Shown here: piece by piece, positions 1-12,742 of the stretch
Layout: each line of letters begins with the position of its first letter
Numbering within the stretch: the first letter of the stretch is position 1
Assembly: GCF_001039355.2 (NCBI RefSeq)
Contig: NW_019773615.1
Location: 12,512-63,890, forward strand
DNA length: 51,379 nt
Reading direction: 5' to 3'
Origin: Lingula anatina
Lineage: Eukaryota; Brachiopoda; Lingulata; Lingulida; Lingulidae
Program-made: the position numbers and the translations under genes
Notes under the pieces: generated by a model
What the model was told of the DNA's origin: nothing
Database searches by the model: none
Seen by the model: the letters and a program-made list of their open reading frames with translations, nothing else

Positions 1-413
1 TCTTTATGCTGTTAAGCATTATGAAATATTGCATCAAAATAGAAGAAAACACAATTTTGGGTATTGCTGCCATGATGACCATCATGGGAAAACCATATTA
101 CTTATGATTGTCAAACTTTTAAAAAAGAAACACAGGACTAAAATGCAGCTCGAGTTGGAAAAGCAGTCTAATTGACTTCTTTTTCTGGAAGTTTTACATT
201 TTCAAAGTGTGAACTTGAACTCCCATGGGCCTGAAGCCTTATGCTTGTTACACATTTTACTTACATTGGTATTACCTGTTGAGCATAATTAAAATTTGAT
301 GTTGAATTTGCAGTTTAACATAATGTACTTTTACATCAGAATTGACAGTAGCCTATTTTGTTATTTCCTGCTTTTTGTCTGTACATTTGACAGCTTTGCT
401 GCCTTGTTTTTTT
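1..413 (+). mobile_element. 3' part of a hairpin-ended dispersed repeat (family H)
   Basis: This stretch matches 22490-23903 in pieces: the ATTGCATCAAAAT, CACAGGACTAAAATGCAG and CCCATGGGCCTGAAGCC segments are shared. It ends with the same 3' terminus, TGTCTGTACATTTGACAGC then TTTGCTGCCTTGT. That terminus also occurs at 16234, 23903, 42420 and 49221. I name it family H for this annotation. There is no coding capacity. The left end lies outside the window. Confidence 0.7.
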
Positions 414-456
414 TTTTTGCTAAGATCAACTGTCCGCTACATGTGAAGTAGTCTTA

Positions 457-620
457 GGCATTGTTCACATGAAAAATCGAAATTCCAAAAATCCATTGGT
501 GGTATGTAGTGATCACGGTCTGTGCCCTGAATACCCTGGGGCTTAATTAACTCGAGCGAGTCGTTTCCAAAACTGTAATTAATTCTCAGCTGCGCTCGGA
601 GGAGATTCTGATACCTGGAC
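457..620. mobile_element. Degraded Harbinger-type MITE remnant
   Basis: After a TTA at 454-456 the sequence begins GGCATTGTTCACATG and contains GATCACGGTCTGTGCCC. Both resemble the terminus and interior of the intact element at 29498-29751. No matching 3' inverted terminus is visible, so I read it as a truncated or diverged relative. The right boundary is approximate. Confidence 0.45.
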
Positions 621-1411
621 GCATGGGCAGTAGTATTTCTTGCCATCAGATCATGACGGTTGCACTCATATCTGTTGTGTGTATATTTGAAGCGAAATAT
701 GTTGCTGATGTGTTATGTCAACTTAAATCAACTCTATGACTGCTTGATAACAAGCTTCTGCCTTATTTATCATCAATTTAACTGGTATTTAAATTGGTGT
801 AAGATTGTTGTGGTTTGCATTGTAAATCCAGAACTAAGGAAGATACTATCAAGAAAATTGATAGTATCAGGCTGTGAACTTTTATCTGGTCCAGCATATG
901 AGCCCGAATTACAAAGTTCCAGTGAAGATGCATTTGAAGTCAATTTTTAGCCACAAAAGCCGGCTAAATGTCAGCATATAGAATTAAATAGTATCACTTA
1001 GAGAAATACCACAGGATTTTATTTCATATTGCCAAATGATATTTGAACGAATATTTTATCCTTACTTTCTTTGCTGTCCATAACTGAGGCAGATAAGTAG
1101 GTCAATTTATAACCAATATTTGATGAAGGACATTTTTAAAGCTCTTTACAGTTTATGGCTTATCTGATGATTAATTTTATTATCCCATTTTGCTTGCCCT
1201 CTACCAGGCCCACTGATTAAATGGTTTTTTACTAAATATTCCCAGATAATGTCTCTGGCTAAATATGGTAAATCTTCTAACTGTGGCTGGTGGAAAATGT
1301 ACCTGTAATATCTGCTGCCCTCGTAGAGGATACATTTTGTTTCCCTTGAATAGGTTTATTGAACCAAATATCTTATTGTATATTTGGGCATTGTTGTGAT
1401 CTCCAATAAAA

Positions 1412-1490
1412 ACACATTGCAGTCTGTAAAAGAGTCTATGTAAAAATAGAACACATTGCAGTCTGTAAAAGAGTCTATGTAAAAATAGAA
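1412..1490. repeat. Direct tandem duplication of a 39-bp unit
   Basis: A unit starting AACACATTGCAGTCTG and ending ATGTAAAAATAG occurs twice head to tail with no mismatch seen. The homologous place near 26946 has a single unit, so the duplication arose in this copy after the COPB1 blocks split. Confidence 0.85.
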
Positions 1491-2175
1491 CTTTTAAAGG
1501 TAGGGTTCCATTGTTATTACGTGGGTTTGCAATACAACTAGTAAGTAAACTGTGATTGATAAATGGATTTTCACAAATTTGCACAGTGAAGTTCTTTCTT
1601 TTGGAAGAGAGTTTGTGGCAGGCCAAAAATATTGCTCAGGGTTGGACAGCAAAGAAATACTTCTGCTATTTAGCGGTTAATCAACTTGTTAACCAGCTTG
1701 GTCTCATTAACAATTTTCATTCTTTAGCAAAGTCTGTCAAATACTGAAATATACCCAAGAGACCTACCTGTGGTTGACCAATTTTCACTTCTTGGCCTAA
1801 TAGGTTATAACCTCAATGCTGGTAATACTTTTTAGCAGACAAAGGCTTATCAAGTGTCATCAAGATTATTTATTCTACAAAGAATTATCAAAATTTTTTC
1901 AAGGCTGAATGAATTTAATTAAACAAAGTTATGGTGAATGCAAAATAATGATTTAACTTGCAATTGAAGCTACATTCTTCTTTATTTGTTGTTTGTGAAA
2001 CCTCTCTTATGTCTTGTATCTGTGCACAACAAAAACATACTGATAATCCCTAAAAAGGTGTCACAAAAGATATTAAGGAGACATCCTAGAAGTTTTAGAT
2101 AATAGCCTTTAATGGCTACATGCATTCTACATGCATTTCAACATAATATCTTAATATCTCAATATTTTTTTTCAG

Positions 2176-5100
2176 AAACTTTGACTTTTTGATCCCTGAT
2201 GCTCCAGAGTTAATTGCCAATTTCTTGGAGGGTGAACAAGATGCATCCTGCAAGAGAAATGCCTTTATGATGCTGATACATGTTGACCAGGTACTTGGAA
2301 ATGACTGTCTGTTATATTTCATAAGACCTTGATCAATCTATCATACTTTTGATTCAGGCTTTGCTAAACTTTGTTTAATACTTGTTTTTAACAAATGTGA
2401 ATCTATGGCTTTCACAAAATATTAGCCAAATTACCTTTGGAGTGTGTTTATAATTAATATCAAATGTTACTTATTACATGTAAATTGATTTTGAATATGC
2501 CTTGGATGTTTGCAATATACAATGTCTGTTATAAGAATTTGAAGACTTGCAATTGAATATTTCTCAGGAGCGTGCTCTGACCTACCTTGTAAGCTGCATA
2601 GACCAAGTGACATCATTTGGAGACATTCTCCAGTTGGTTATAGTGGAACTTATCTACAAGGTAATAAACTGTGACCCTCGAGTTTTAGTTGGGAAGTGTG
2701 AAAAACTATGTATATTTAGAATGTATTAAAGAATTTATCAGTGCCCTTCTTACTTTCCCTCTCCCCAGTTTCAAGGTGTGTCATTCTTATTTTCATAAAT
2801 GCTCATTTTCCTAATGTGTTAGGTGTGCCATGCCAATCCATCTGAGAGATCCCGCTTCATTCGCTGTATTTACAATCTACTGAATTCCTCCAGTCCAGCT
2901 GTGAGATATGAGGCAGCCGGCACCTTGGTCACTCTATCCAGTGCTCCAACAGCAATCAAAGTGAGTAGAGTAACAATCCAAATGAATTAGACAGGTTTGT
3001 AGTGATCAAAGCTAAGCTTTAAAATATGTAAGAACATCACTGGTTGACAAAATTACATGAGAAATAGGTTTAGTTCTTTTTTTGGTGAGTAAATTACCTT
3101 TAGTTCTTATCTTTGCACTGACAGAATGTTTCCCCATTTTGAATTTATAATGCTTGCAAGCAAGGGCCAAGGACCAGGACAATTTTTTCTTAAAGATGTA
3201 AACAAAGTCAGTTTTTTGCCACAAAAACCAACCAAATGCCAGCATATAGTTTCAAGTAGTGTAACTAAGAGAATTACCAAAGAGCATTGTTTAATTTTAC
3301 CCAAAAATGATGTTTGAACAGATTTTTTTACTAGCATTCTATGCTGTATGTCAATGGGACAGAAAAGTAGGTCTCGAAAGTAGGTTAAATTTCCGACCAA
3401 AAATTTTAAGAAAGGAGCAGTCTAAAGCTCTTTTATGGCTGATAGAATGATCTATTCAATTTATCCCTTGGCATGTCAAATTTATTTGATTTGTACAAGA
3501 AATTAGTAGAAGTTGTTTACATGTGTTACTGGGAATCCACGCTCCACTGATGCTCGGTTCGTATGTACCTTTAAAAACCTCCTTCCAGTCTTGGAGGGTA
3601 ACTGTAAGCTGGTGACTCTATAGATGTTACCACTTTTAACATTGGAATAATAATAATGTAATTTCCTATTATTTAAGGCTGCTGCCAGCTGTTACATTGA
3701 ACTTATCGTAAAGGAGAGTGACAACAACGTGAAACTTATTGTGTTGGACAGGTTGATTGCCTTGAAAGAGGTACCATCACATGAGAAAGTGCTGCAGGTG
3801 AGTGTGAAACTGTACCTGTAAACAGTATATTTTATAACATGATTAGTATAATCTCTCTGTAAGCCACAAAGGTAGTCAGTAAAAGTTATTATATAAGTTT
3901 TAAGTAAGAGGAATATTGATGAAACTTTTATACCTCTTTTGTAGTCTACTGGCCAAATTCTCTCTCTCTTTCCTAGGAAATTGTACTTGTTCTGTATGCC
4001 AAATTTTATGTGTATCAGAAGTAGTAAGGGTAAATTATGTTATCATGGAGGTCATATTTTGTTATTTTACTAGGAACTTGTAATGGACATCTTAAGAGTG
4101 TTGTCAGCTCCTGATCTTGAAGTACGCAGAAAGACTCTGGAGTTATCACTGGACCTTATCACATCAAGGAATGTGGAAGAGGTACCTATTTATTTGAGGA
4201 ACTTTGATTTTGAATTAAANAAGGGTAAATTATGTTATCATGGAAGTTATGTTTTGTTTTAATAGGAACTTGTAATGGACATCTTAAGAGTGTTGTCAGC
4301 TCCTGATCTTGAAGTACGCAGAAAGACTCTGGAGTTATCACTGGACCTTATCACATCAAGGAATGTGGAAGAGGTACCTATTTATTTGAGGAACTTTGAT
4401 TTTGAATTAAAAATATTTACAATGAAATTTAAACTTTTGATTAATTTTGGTCATTGGAAACTTTAGATATCGTGATGAACAAGAGATTGTAAAAAGAAAT
4501 GGCCAATGCAGTCCCGTGGTTTATCTGACTTGAGTAGTTGTATTTTAAAGTGGAACAGCTTTACAGTGCATGCAACTTTCATAATCAGAAGGTAATTCCT
4601 CCTATCTTTCCTGTCAGATGGTTTTGGTTCTGAAGAAGGAAGTGGTGAAGACTAACAACACAGTTGAGCAGGAGGACACTGGCAAGTACCGCCAGCTATT
4701 AGTCCGTACCCTCCACCAGTGCTGTGTGAGGTTCCCTGATGTGGCCCAGACTGTTATACCAGTGGTATGTACTATTGTGGCAGGAGGTCTGAAAGATCTT
4801 TTCACAATTAAACTGACATAGACAGAAAAAGGTCTAAGACATAATCAACAACGAGATTGCACAGAGACCCATGTCATAAAATAAAAGATGATAGTAATAT
4901 ATGATACTAATTTCCAAGTACTTAATTTGGCCTTTCTTGGAGATCAGTTAATCTTTTAGTGTCAGGTCAAGGTGTATCAGTCTGCTCCATTTAATGTCAG
5001 ACGTTATACTGTAGCTAAAAACTTGGAAAAGAAAATTGGCATTTAAACATGAAACTGAAAATATTTAACATGCATTTTGTATATATTACAGTTGATGGAG

Positions 5101-8100
5101 TTTTTGAATGATGCTAATGAACTGGCTGCTTTGGATGTGTTGGTGTTTGTGCGTGAAGCCATGCAGAGATTTGAAGACCTGCGCCCTCTTGTGGTCAATA
5201 AGATGCTGGAAGTTTTCTCATCAATTAAGTCTATCAAGTATGTTTATGGTTTAACCCAGGTCTTAAGCATCATTATATAATTTATCCTATTAAAGTGATT
5301 GAGGTTTAAGATAATTGATAAGTCAGATATAGTTTATAGCTTTAAGTATTTAATCAGTTAAGGAGAAATCGGACAAGATCCTGAAACTGCAGGTTTCAAA
5401 GTTTTGAAAGAGGCAGTTCTGTTTTCTTTTTTTCACCATACCAGGTAGTTTTATGCATCTTATCATTACTTTGCTATGATAAACTGGTACTTGTGTCTGT
5501 CTGTATACCAGACTGTTTTGTCATATTTTTCATGTTATTTACCATGTTCTTTTTAACTATTACTGTAGGGTTTTTCGCGGTGCCTTATGGCTGCTTGGAG
5601 AGTACTGTATCAGCAAAGATGACATTCAGAGTGTCATGACAGAGATTAGGCAGTCTTTGGGAGAGGTGAGAAGATGGTTTGAGTTAGAATGGAAAAATTA
5701 ATAATCAGACATTGTAAATGTTATGTAATTATTGAGTTTGCTTAAGAAAGCTTTCATAATAGGGATATTTTTGTTTGTAATTAGCAAAAAGTGTGTGCTC
5801 TGTATTTAAAATGTTTTCATTCAACTTTTTCTTAGTTATGATAGATCTTAATTGATGCAGAATTATGAAGTTCATTGGTATTTTTTCCAGATTCCAATTG
5901 TTGATGATGAAATAAGAAAAGCTGCAGGAGAAACTAAGGAAGATGGTAAGTTGTGTTAATAATTTAAGATAAATTTCAGTAAAAATCTAGTTGCATATAA
6001 AATGGACTTCCAGATATGGATGCATAAAAAGTTGTCTCAACATAGTTTCAAAGTGCAGAACAGCTAGGAATTTTTTTCAAACTTGCTGTTAATCATTTGA
6101 TCCAGAGTCCCAGGTGGCCCAGACTGGCACAGTGCAGAAGTTGGTGACAGAGCTCGGGACTTATGCCACTCAGAGTGCATTTAGTACTGTCTCTGCTACC
6201 AAGGGAGCAGAGGAGAGGTAAGACCTTTTTTACATACTTACACAGATCTCTCAATAGAACTTTCTTCCATATAGAATATTTTACACTATGGAATGATATT
6301 TTAAGTGTGCAGTTTTGTACAAACAGTCTATAGCCATGTAAATTTTATTAGGCTGAAACATAAACGAATACTTCCACTGTATGTTTTTATAATGTATGTT
6401 TTTAGAAATCAATATTGTCATTGTGCAAGCTGGTATTGCACTGACGTCCTGTAGTATATTAGAATCTTATGCTTCAACGTACTAATGTACACAATCAAAA
6501 AATGTTTCATTTACAGTGAATGAAATTACAAAATATTAGGGTGGTAACAGAATATAATTGTTCAAATAACTTTGAATTTACATTCAGTCCTATGCTTAAG
6601 TGAACTGTAGTCAGTATACCATTGGCCTTACTGTATGCCTTACTGTAAGCATGAACTTTCCATTCATTACTTAAGCTGTGGCATGCTAAATCAGAATTAT
6701 GTGGTAATTAACATTTACTCCTGCCCATGATATGCTCTTCTCCATCATGTTCAGCTAAATGCTATTTACTCCAAAACCAGGCCACCATTGAGGAAATGGC
6801 TGATGGAGGGAGACTTCTTTATTGGTGCTGCCCTGGCCAACACCCTCACTAAGCTTGCTTTGAGATACACCCAGGTTGTCACAGAACCGAGGAGACAAAA
6901 TGTAAGAATTCTGGAGCAAGTTTTCAATGTTATAAAACCAAAAATAGATTTAAACAGCATATGCTGTATTTTCTTCCAGCATTTTCTTTGTTTTCCAAGG
7001 TAAACTGATAAAATGGGGAACTTGTCTTAATGAAAGTTTTCAAAAGTTGAGGTATTTTGTGTTTGAGTGAGTGAAAGTTTTATCATCATTGCCTAAGTTG
7101 CAGACTGAATTCATGACTATTTATCTCTGTTTTGTTTTTATTTTCCAGTCATTTGTAGCAGAGTGCATGCTGATTATGTCTACTATTATACACTTGGGGA
7201 AATCTGGCCTTTCTACACTGGTAAGACAATATGTTCTATAAAAATGTCATGCATTTTATATTATCTAGAAAAAATAAATAAATAAAACATTTGAGAATAT
7301 TCTGCACATGAGAATTTCTTATCTATTTATTATGTTTTAGTAACTGCAATTTTAGGCTAATTCTTATTGAACACATCAACAAGCATGGGATTGGCTTCTA
7401 GTTTTGAGAGACTTTTTGTTTGAAATTACATTTTGCAGTGTTCATTGTAGCTAAATATGTTTTCTACATTTAAGCCCATCAATGATGATGCCCTGGATCG
7501 CATTGCCCTGTGTTTGAAAGTGCTTTCTGAGAGATCCCCCAAGATGTACGAGATCTTCAACCAGCTGTGCAGAGAATCCTTGTCAGGCATGCTGGCTGCC
7601 AAGGCAGAAGATGAGAGGCTCACACAAAAGGTACTGTAATGTTTTCCTCCAGTAAAAAGGGCCAAGGCTCTATAACTAGTGTATCTAGTGAATGTTACAA
7701 GTGCTATGAATCCTGAGTTATAATTTTTATCATGTTTTATCATATTTGAAGATTTAAGGCGAGTTGATTTATGCTATAAATGTTTTATTTAAACATTTTC
7801 TAATCATTTAAAGAAAGTGACAGATTGTCCCAATTTCTAGACCTTCTATTGCAATATTTTCATTTCTAGGCATCTGAATCTAAAACTGTGAAGATTCAAG
7901 CTGATGATCCCATCAGCTTCATTCAGTTGGCTGCTAAGAATGAATTTGGAACCACAGAGGTATACCTATCCTTTTACAATCCATAAACTTAATACTATGT
8001 CAGGAGAAATAGTCAGTTTCTGAATAATAATAATAATAATAGACTAGTTTTGTCCGCATAGATTAATTATCACATTTGTGTAAAATAGTAACATATACAT

Positions 8101-11100
8101 AATAAAATCTGTTTAACAAGTTTCTTATCCTCATTAACTAGTTTTTGTTGAAAAAATTTTAGAACATGTTTGAGCTGACCATGTCCCAGGCCTTAGGCAC
8201 TGTACCTGGAAAGAAAGAAACAGACCCACTATTGTCATCAAAACTGAACAAGGTAAGACATTGGATTTTTTGTTTGCTATTGATTTTTAACGGAGTTTTA
8301 CTTTCACTTTTTCATAGCATTGAATTAGAGATAATTTATTGTGGATTTCACCAAAGGGGAAATTCATTATCAGGGTTGTGTGGAATGTTGTTATTATTAC
8401 AAAATAGTAAGATAAATATAAAATATATATAAAATATAAATAAATATAAAAAAGTGACTAATATCATTCCTTGTCATATGCTTTAGGTGACCCAGTTGAC
8501 GGGATTCTCTGACCCAGTGTATGCTGAGGCATACGTCCATGTCAACCAGTATGACATAGTGTTAGATGTCCTCATTGTCAACCAGACTTCTGACACTCTC
8601 CAGAATCTGACACTGGAACTGGCAACACTTGGTAGGAGGCACATTTCCGCTTTTGTCATACTTTGTGATACTTAAAACATTCCATTAATGTGTGTTTTTA
8701 AATTGAAACAGGGAACTCTTGATAAGGTCTCTCATTATTGTTCAATCATGTTCTAGGTCTAAGTCTTTGGATATTTTTGCTGTGCATGCATTTGCAAGTA
8801 TGCACACTTCATAGTAAAATTTAAGTCTTTTTAATATGTTTTAACCAGTAGGTTTTCATATTTATTGAAGGAATAGAAATTCTTCATTTCCACAGGACCC
8901 TATGCTGCTGTTTTTTTTTTCAACTTAAATTTACCCTTCCTTTTTTCCTTATAATATACAAACTTTGTGGCATATTTGTTCCAGTGTCCAACTGCAACCA
9001 GATAAACCCCTGTACCATCAGCATATTAATAGATATTAGAATGTTTTAAAACTTGCACTTTTAGGCATATGTATAGTGAATGTTTTTTTTCGTTTGTAGA
9101 AATGATTAAGACTTGCATGGCACTTCTCCAACTATAACTTAAAACTATTTTAAAATTCTGAAAGAAAAAAGAAAAGAATAACTTATCACCTTAATTAGTG
9201 CTCTTTGATATGTATGGATTCCCATGATAGCATATTGAACAATGATGCATGTTGAACATAATGGAATTATTTTAGATTTGCATAGATCCTTAATGAATAC
9301 CATTTTTGCCCAAATTGAATGGGGTTCTTTTAATGGGAGCAGCATTGTTGCCATCTCCCGTTCTAGTATCCACCAATTGACTTTGCTATTTAATTATACT
9401 AAAATATTTATTTGATTCAGGTGATCTTAAACTGGTTGAAAAACCACAGCCGGTGACTATGGGTGCACATGATTTCTGCAACATCAAGGCCAACGTTAAA
9501 GTAGCCTCCACTGAAAATGGAATCATCTTTGGAAACATTGGTAAGTATGTTCACAAGCAAAAACAAGAACTGTGATATTGTGGACATGTGCATGTTTAAA
9601 TGGATAACAAATCTTTGTATGAAATTCATGTTTCACAATAAATGCATTGTAAATAACATATTCTCTTTTACCACCAAAATGGCAGTTATCAGAATTATTT
9701 TGGGATCTGTCTGTGCCATCAGACCACTAACTTTCATAGATGACTATACTCAGTAATAATCTCTTAAAAGATTATTTAAAAAAACATGGACTAACTATGA
9801 CTGTCAAAATGAATTCATTAACCAATGGCAAGTGTAGGAAAATTGTTCTTTACTCCAGGAAATCCAAATTTTCACTAAAATTAATTTATTATGTATTCAG
9901 ATTTGACTTAAAATCTGTAGATGACTTAAATGATAATTTTCCTTACTTAGTATATGATGTGAGTGGAGCAGCCAGTGACCGCAACTGTGTAGTGCTGAAT
10001 GACATCCATATAGACATTATGGACTACATAGTGCCTGCCTCGTGCACAGACACAGAATTCAGACAGATGTGGGCTGAGTTTGAGTGGGAAAACAAAGTCA
10101 GCGTCAACACTAATATATCTGATTTGAAAGAGTATCTGGAACACTTGATCAGCTCAACCAACATGAAATGTCTCACACCTGAAAAGGTAAACTTGGGCTT
10201 CAAAATATCATGTACTTCAGGAAATTGGTAAATCCTGTTTGTTTGCAGGTAAAGGTTGGTATGTGGTATTATGAAACCGTATATTGTAGTAAGTGGGTGG
10301 CAGTTTGTTTTCACTGATATTGCTGTCATCATTTTAAGTAATGACATTATGCATATTGACTGCAAACCCCCAAAATTGATTTATATTTTTATGTTATTTT
10401 ATATTGATACATATTTTTCTGTTCTTGGCTTAATTCAACATAATAGTTATAGACAATGGTTTTATTATTACTCCCAGTTAAAGTACCATGTTAAGTAATC
10501 CATTATATAAAAAACATTAACTTGGCATCTAGGATGTAAATGCAGATTGCTTTTGAAGTCTTTCACCAAGAACTATTTCACCTTTATGGTAGCAATTTTA
10601 ACATGTACAGTATTCAACATTTTTTTATTTTCAAGTGAAAATGAAAACACTTATCCCTGTTGATACAAATTCATCTCTGTATTTACCAAGTGTTTGAGTA
10701 AATGAGATCATGGCCATAGGCATAGTCAAACTTCTCATTGCAATTACAGTAATTGAAGTTGATTAAAACAATTGGATACAATACTTGTTTCTTGCAGGCT
10801 TTGGATGGAGAGTGTGGTTTCATGGCTGCTAATATGTATGCTAAATCTATATTTGGAGAGAGTGCACTTGCCAACATCAGTGTTGAGAAACCAGCTCAGC
10901 CTGATGCCCCAGTGACTGGACACATACGAATCAGAGCAAAAAGTCAGGTAAATATATGAGGAACAATAGACAACTTTTTTCATAATTTCATTGCCCTTTT
11001 TGGTGTTAAACTTATTCTTGCATTTTAAGGCATTTTGTTTGTTGAAAATCAACTGTTTTAACTTATAGATAGTTTTTTCACCCAGTTGTATTACCAGAAT

Positions 11101-11234
11101 TTATATCTTAGTTACACATTTTGTTAAAAAAATCATATGCACTGATTTCTTTTCATTTGCAGGGTATGGCATTGAGTTTAGGAGATAAAATCAACCTTTC
11201 ACAGAAAAAGCAGCTCAAACCTCAAGGGATGTAG
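2176..11234 (+). CDS. COPB1: Coatomer subunit beta (beta-COP), copy A, 5' exons outside window
   Basis: Beta-COP is a core subunit of the COPI coat, which drives Golgi-to-ER and intra-Golgi vesicle traffic. The translation matches human COPB1 from [12 protein letters not shown] (about residue 160) to the C terminus: HEAT-repeat adaptin-like solenoid, then beta-COP C-terminal and appendage regions ([25 protein letters not shown]). Exons: 2176-2290, 2568-2660, 2823-2960, 3678-3797, 4074-4181, 4618-4764, 5092-5237, 5569-5665, 5891-5945, 6106-6217, 6781-6901, 7149-7220, 7475-7630, 7870-7959, 8163-8252, 8487-8631, 9421-9540, 9951-10186, 10798-10947, 11163-11234 (TAG). They sum to 2383 nt, one frame, 793 residues, with GT-AG junctions and compatible phases. 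Human COPB1 has 953 residues, so about 159 N-terminal residues are missing to the left. An extra exon copy at 4266-4373 is listed separately. No lesion is seen, so this is the likely functional gene. Confidence 0.95.
3190..3575. repeat. Dispersed repeat inside a COPB1 copy A intron
   Basis: This block is absent from the equivalent intron of copy B, which reads straight from TTTTTCTTAAA to GCCTCTTTCCAG near 28700. It resembles 950-1190 and 20165-20375. It is either an insertion in copy A or a deletion in copy B; termini and target-site duplication are not clear. Confidence 0.55.
4266..4373 (+). other. COPB1: Second, identical copy of the [11 protein letters not shown] exon
   Basis: This 108-bp exon, with splice sites, repeats 4074-4181 exactly at the protein level. 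It is phase 0, so including it would add 36 residues in frame. The two copies are separated by flanking intron and one N at 4220. The intron before the second copy (GGAAGTTATGTTTTGTTTTAATAG) matches copy B at 29172-29194 better than it matches the first copy. A failed contig overlap joining two alleles is the simplest reading; a true exon duplication is possible. Confidence 0.8.
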
Positions 11235-11310
11235 AGCAAGATTGAACTGGAAATTTAGCTCTTGATAGACTTTGCTACTGAAACCTTATAACATGCATTA
11301 TCTTCAGTTT

Positions 11311-11316
11311 AATAAA
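11311..11316 (+). promoter_or_regulatory. Polyadenylation signal AATAAA of COPB1 copy A
   Basis: The hexamer lies 77 bp after the TAG stop and is conserved at 35603 and 42749 in the other copies, as expected for the 3' UTR of one gene. Confidence 0.7.
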
Positions 11317-12742
11317 GACATTGAGTTGATTTAAGATTCAGACTAAAATGAGTCAAGTTGTATCCTTATTACGGTTTATGAGTGATTAATTGTGATGTCT
11401 CTGGTGTAAGAAAAAAACAATCTGTAACACATATATACATATGAATTAGATGGTTTGTATTGAATGCTTTGTATTACATTATCGGTGTTAGCCTGTAGAT
11501 AATTACTGAACTTTAAATAGGGACTGGGAACTCAAATTATAATTACTGTTGTGTATGAATGTGTTTATCTTTAAAAAATGTTTATCATCTGGACTGGAAA
11601 TTGTTTATAGACAAAAACTATGATTACAAAAAATTAAATGTTCATTTTTAAGACTGATGGAGTGTTACATTTTCTTTAGTTATTATTATTATTACTATTA
11701 TATGGTTATGAGCAGATTTAAGGAGATGTAGGACAACCATCTACTTTTTAAAAGAAAATAAATTTCTTGAATGTGGAAAGGCAGAGTGTGTGATACAAGG
11801 AGGTAAAATTGAGTATAACATTTCTGTAAAATGACATTTCATGTGGATGTTTAATATTTGTGCTATTTTATTGTCTTCTGTCAACAGGAATCATTTTTCT
11901 GAGCAGTCCCTTTCTGATATAAAATTTGAAGTGATACTGAAATAATGAACTCTGCAAAATTCATCCACTGAAAAGGAAGTTTGGGACAGTATTCCAGGAG
12001 TTCCATGTGAAAATATAACATTAAACAGAATTTTGGAAGACTACAGTATATACAAACAGAAAAAAACAACTATCATGGAACTTGATCATGCTATTCATCA
12101 ATTAAATATTTTATCCATTTGCTCCTGTCTCCAGGCTCCTGATAACCCCATATATCATAAATGTGTTCTCTTACTTCAGCTCTTGACTAAATGCTAGAAA
12201 AACAAATGATGCTACAATATTTCTCTTCAATTCTACATTGGACAGCATCTTTTCTGCATTCCGTTTTTTGAGAGTTAAAAATAAACTTTACATGCTGACA
12301 ACTTCACATTCATTCTGAAACCAAAGTGATGCTTGACCCTCCTTCCAATGAACACAGCCATCCCAATTTTCATGGTCCCACAAAGGACGCAGAAAGGACA
12401 CCGTCCAGTGTAAAGTGGGTTTAACAAACAGTTACTAAGTTATAGATATAAGAATGGTATTTGAGCTGCAAGAGGCAAGTGGAAAGAATGTTCTCTGTAA
12501 ATTGCATACCTGAATTCAACACGGACTAGTTAACACACTTCATAAATGGACTTCTGAAATAGTTTAATCTTATCTATATTCAGTTTGAAATGTGAGGCCT
12601 GAATTGAAGTCCTAATACTAAGTAAGACAGTTTCATAAGTTCAAAAGAAAAATATATTGTAGCAGCTGTTTTGGATGGTACTGTAGTACAATATGTATAA
12701 GATGAACAATTATTTTTTTTACAAGATGTGTTCTCTTTGCAG
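11317..12742. other. Spacer between COPB1 copy A and the next COPB1 head
   Basis: No gene is seen. The spacer is repeated nearly unchanged at 42755-44181. It is repeated with more change and a deletion (equivalent to 12243-12430) at 35609-36840. It must contain any promoter and 5' UTR of the COPB1 head at 12743, but no TATA box or other element is convincing. Confidence 0.6.

Larger units (their letters stand above)
414..2175. other. Intronic sequence upstream of COPB1 copy A, repeat-rich
   Basis: No exon or credible gene is seen. About 423-850 resembles 18975-19205 (shared GTTATGTCAAC and AATCAACTCTATGAC). About 950-1190 is a dispersed repeat also at 3190-3550 and 20165-20375 (shared AGGCAGATAAGTAGGTCAA). 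About 1190-2175 is collinear with 26730-27710, the DNA just upstream of the matching exon in pseudogene copy B. It therefore belongs to the old COPB1 duplication unit and is most simply the intron before the NFDFL exon. Confidence 0.6.

Noticed and set aside
4266-4373. Mutually exclusive or alternative COPB1 exon
   Set aside because: Protein-identical copies and the intervening N favour an assembly join over regulated splicing.
9740-10231. 163-codon ORF, repeated at 41007-41498
   Set aside because: The first third is intron; the real COPB1 exon starts at 9951 (41218) after an AG acceptor and ends at 10186 (41453).
10024-10365. Long minus-strand ORF conserved in all three COPB1 copies (also 34320 and 41291)
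   Set aside because: It is antisense to a strongly conserved COPB1 exon; its conservation is explained by the plus-strand protein.
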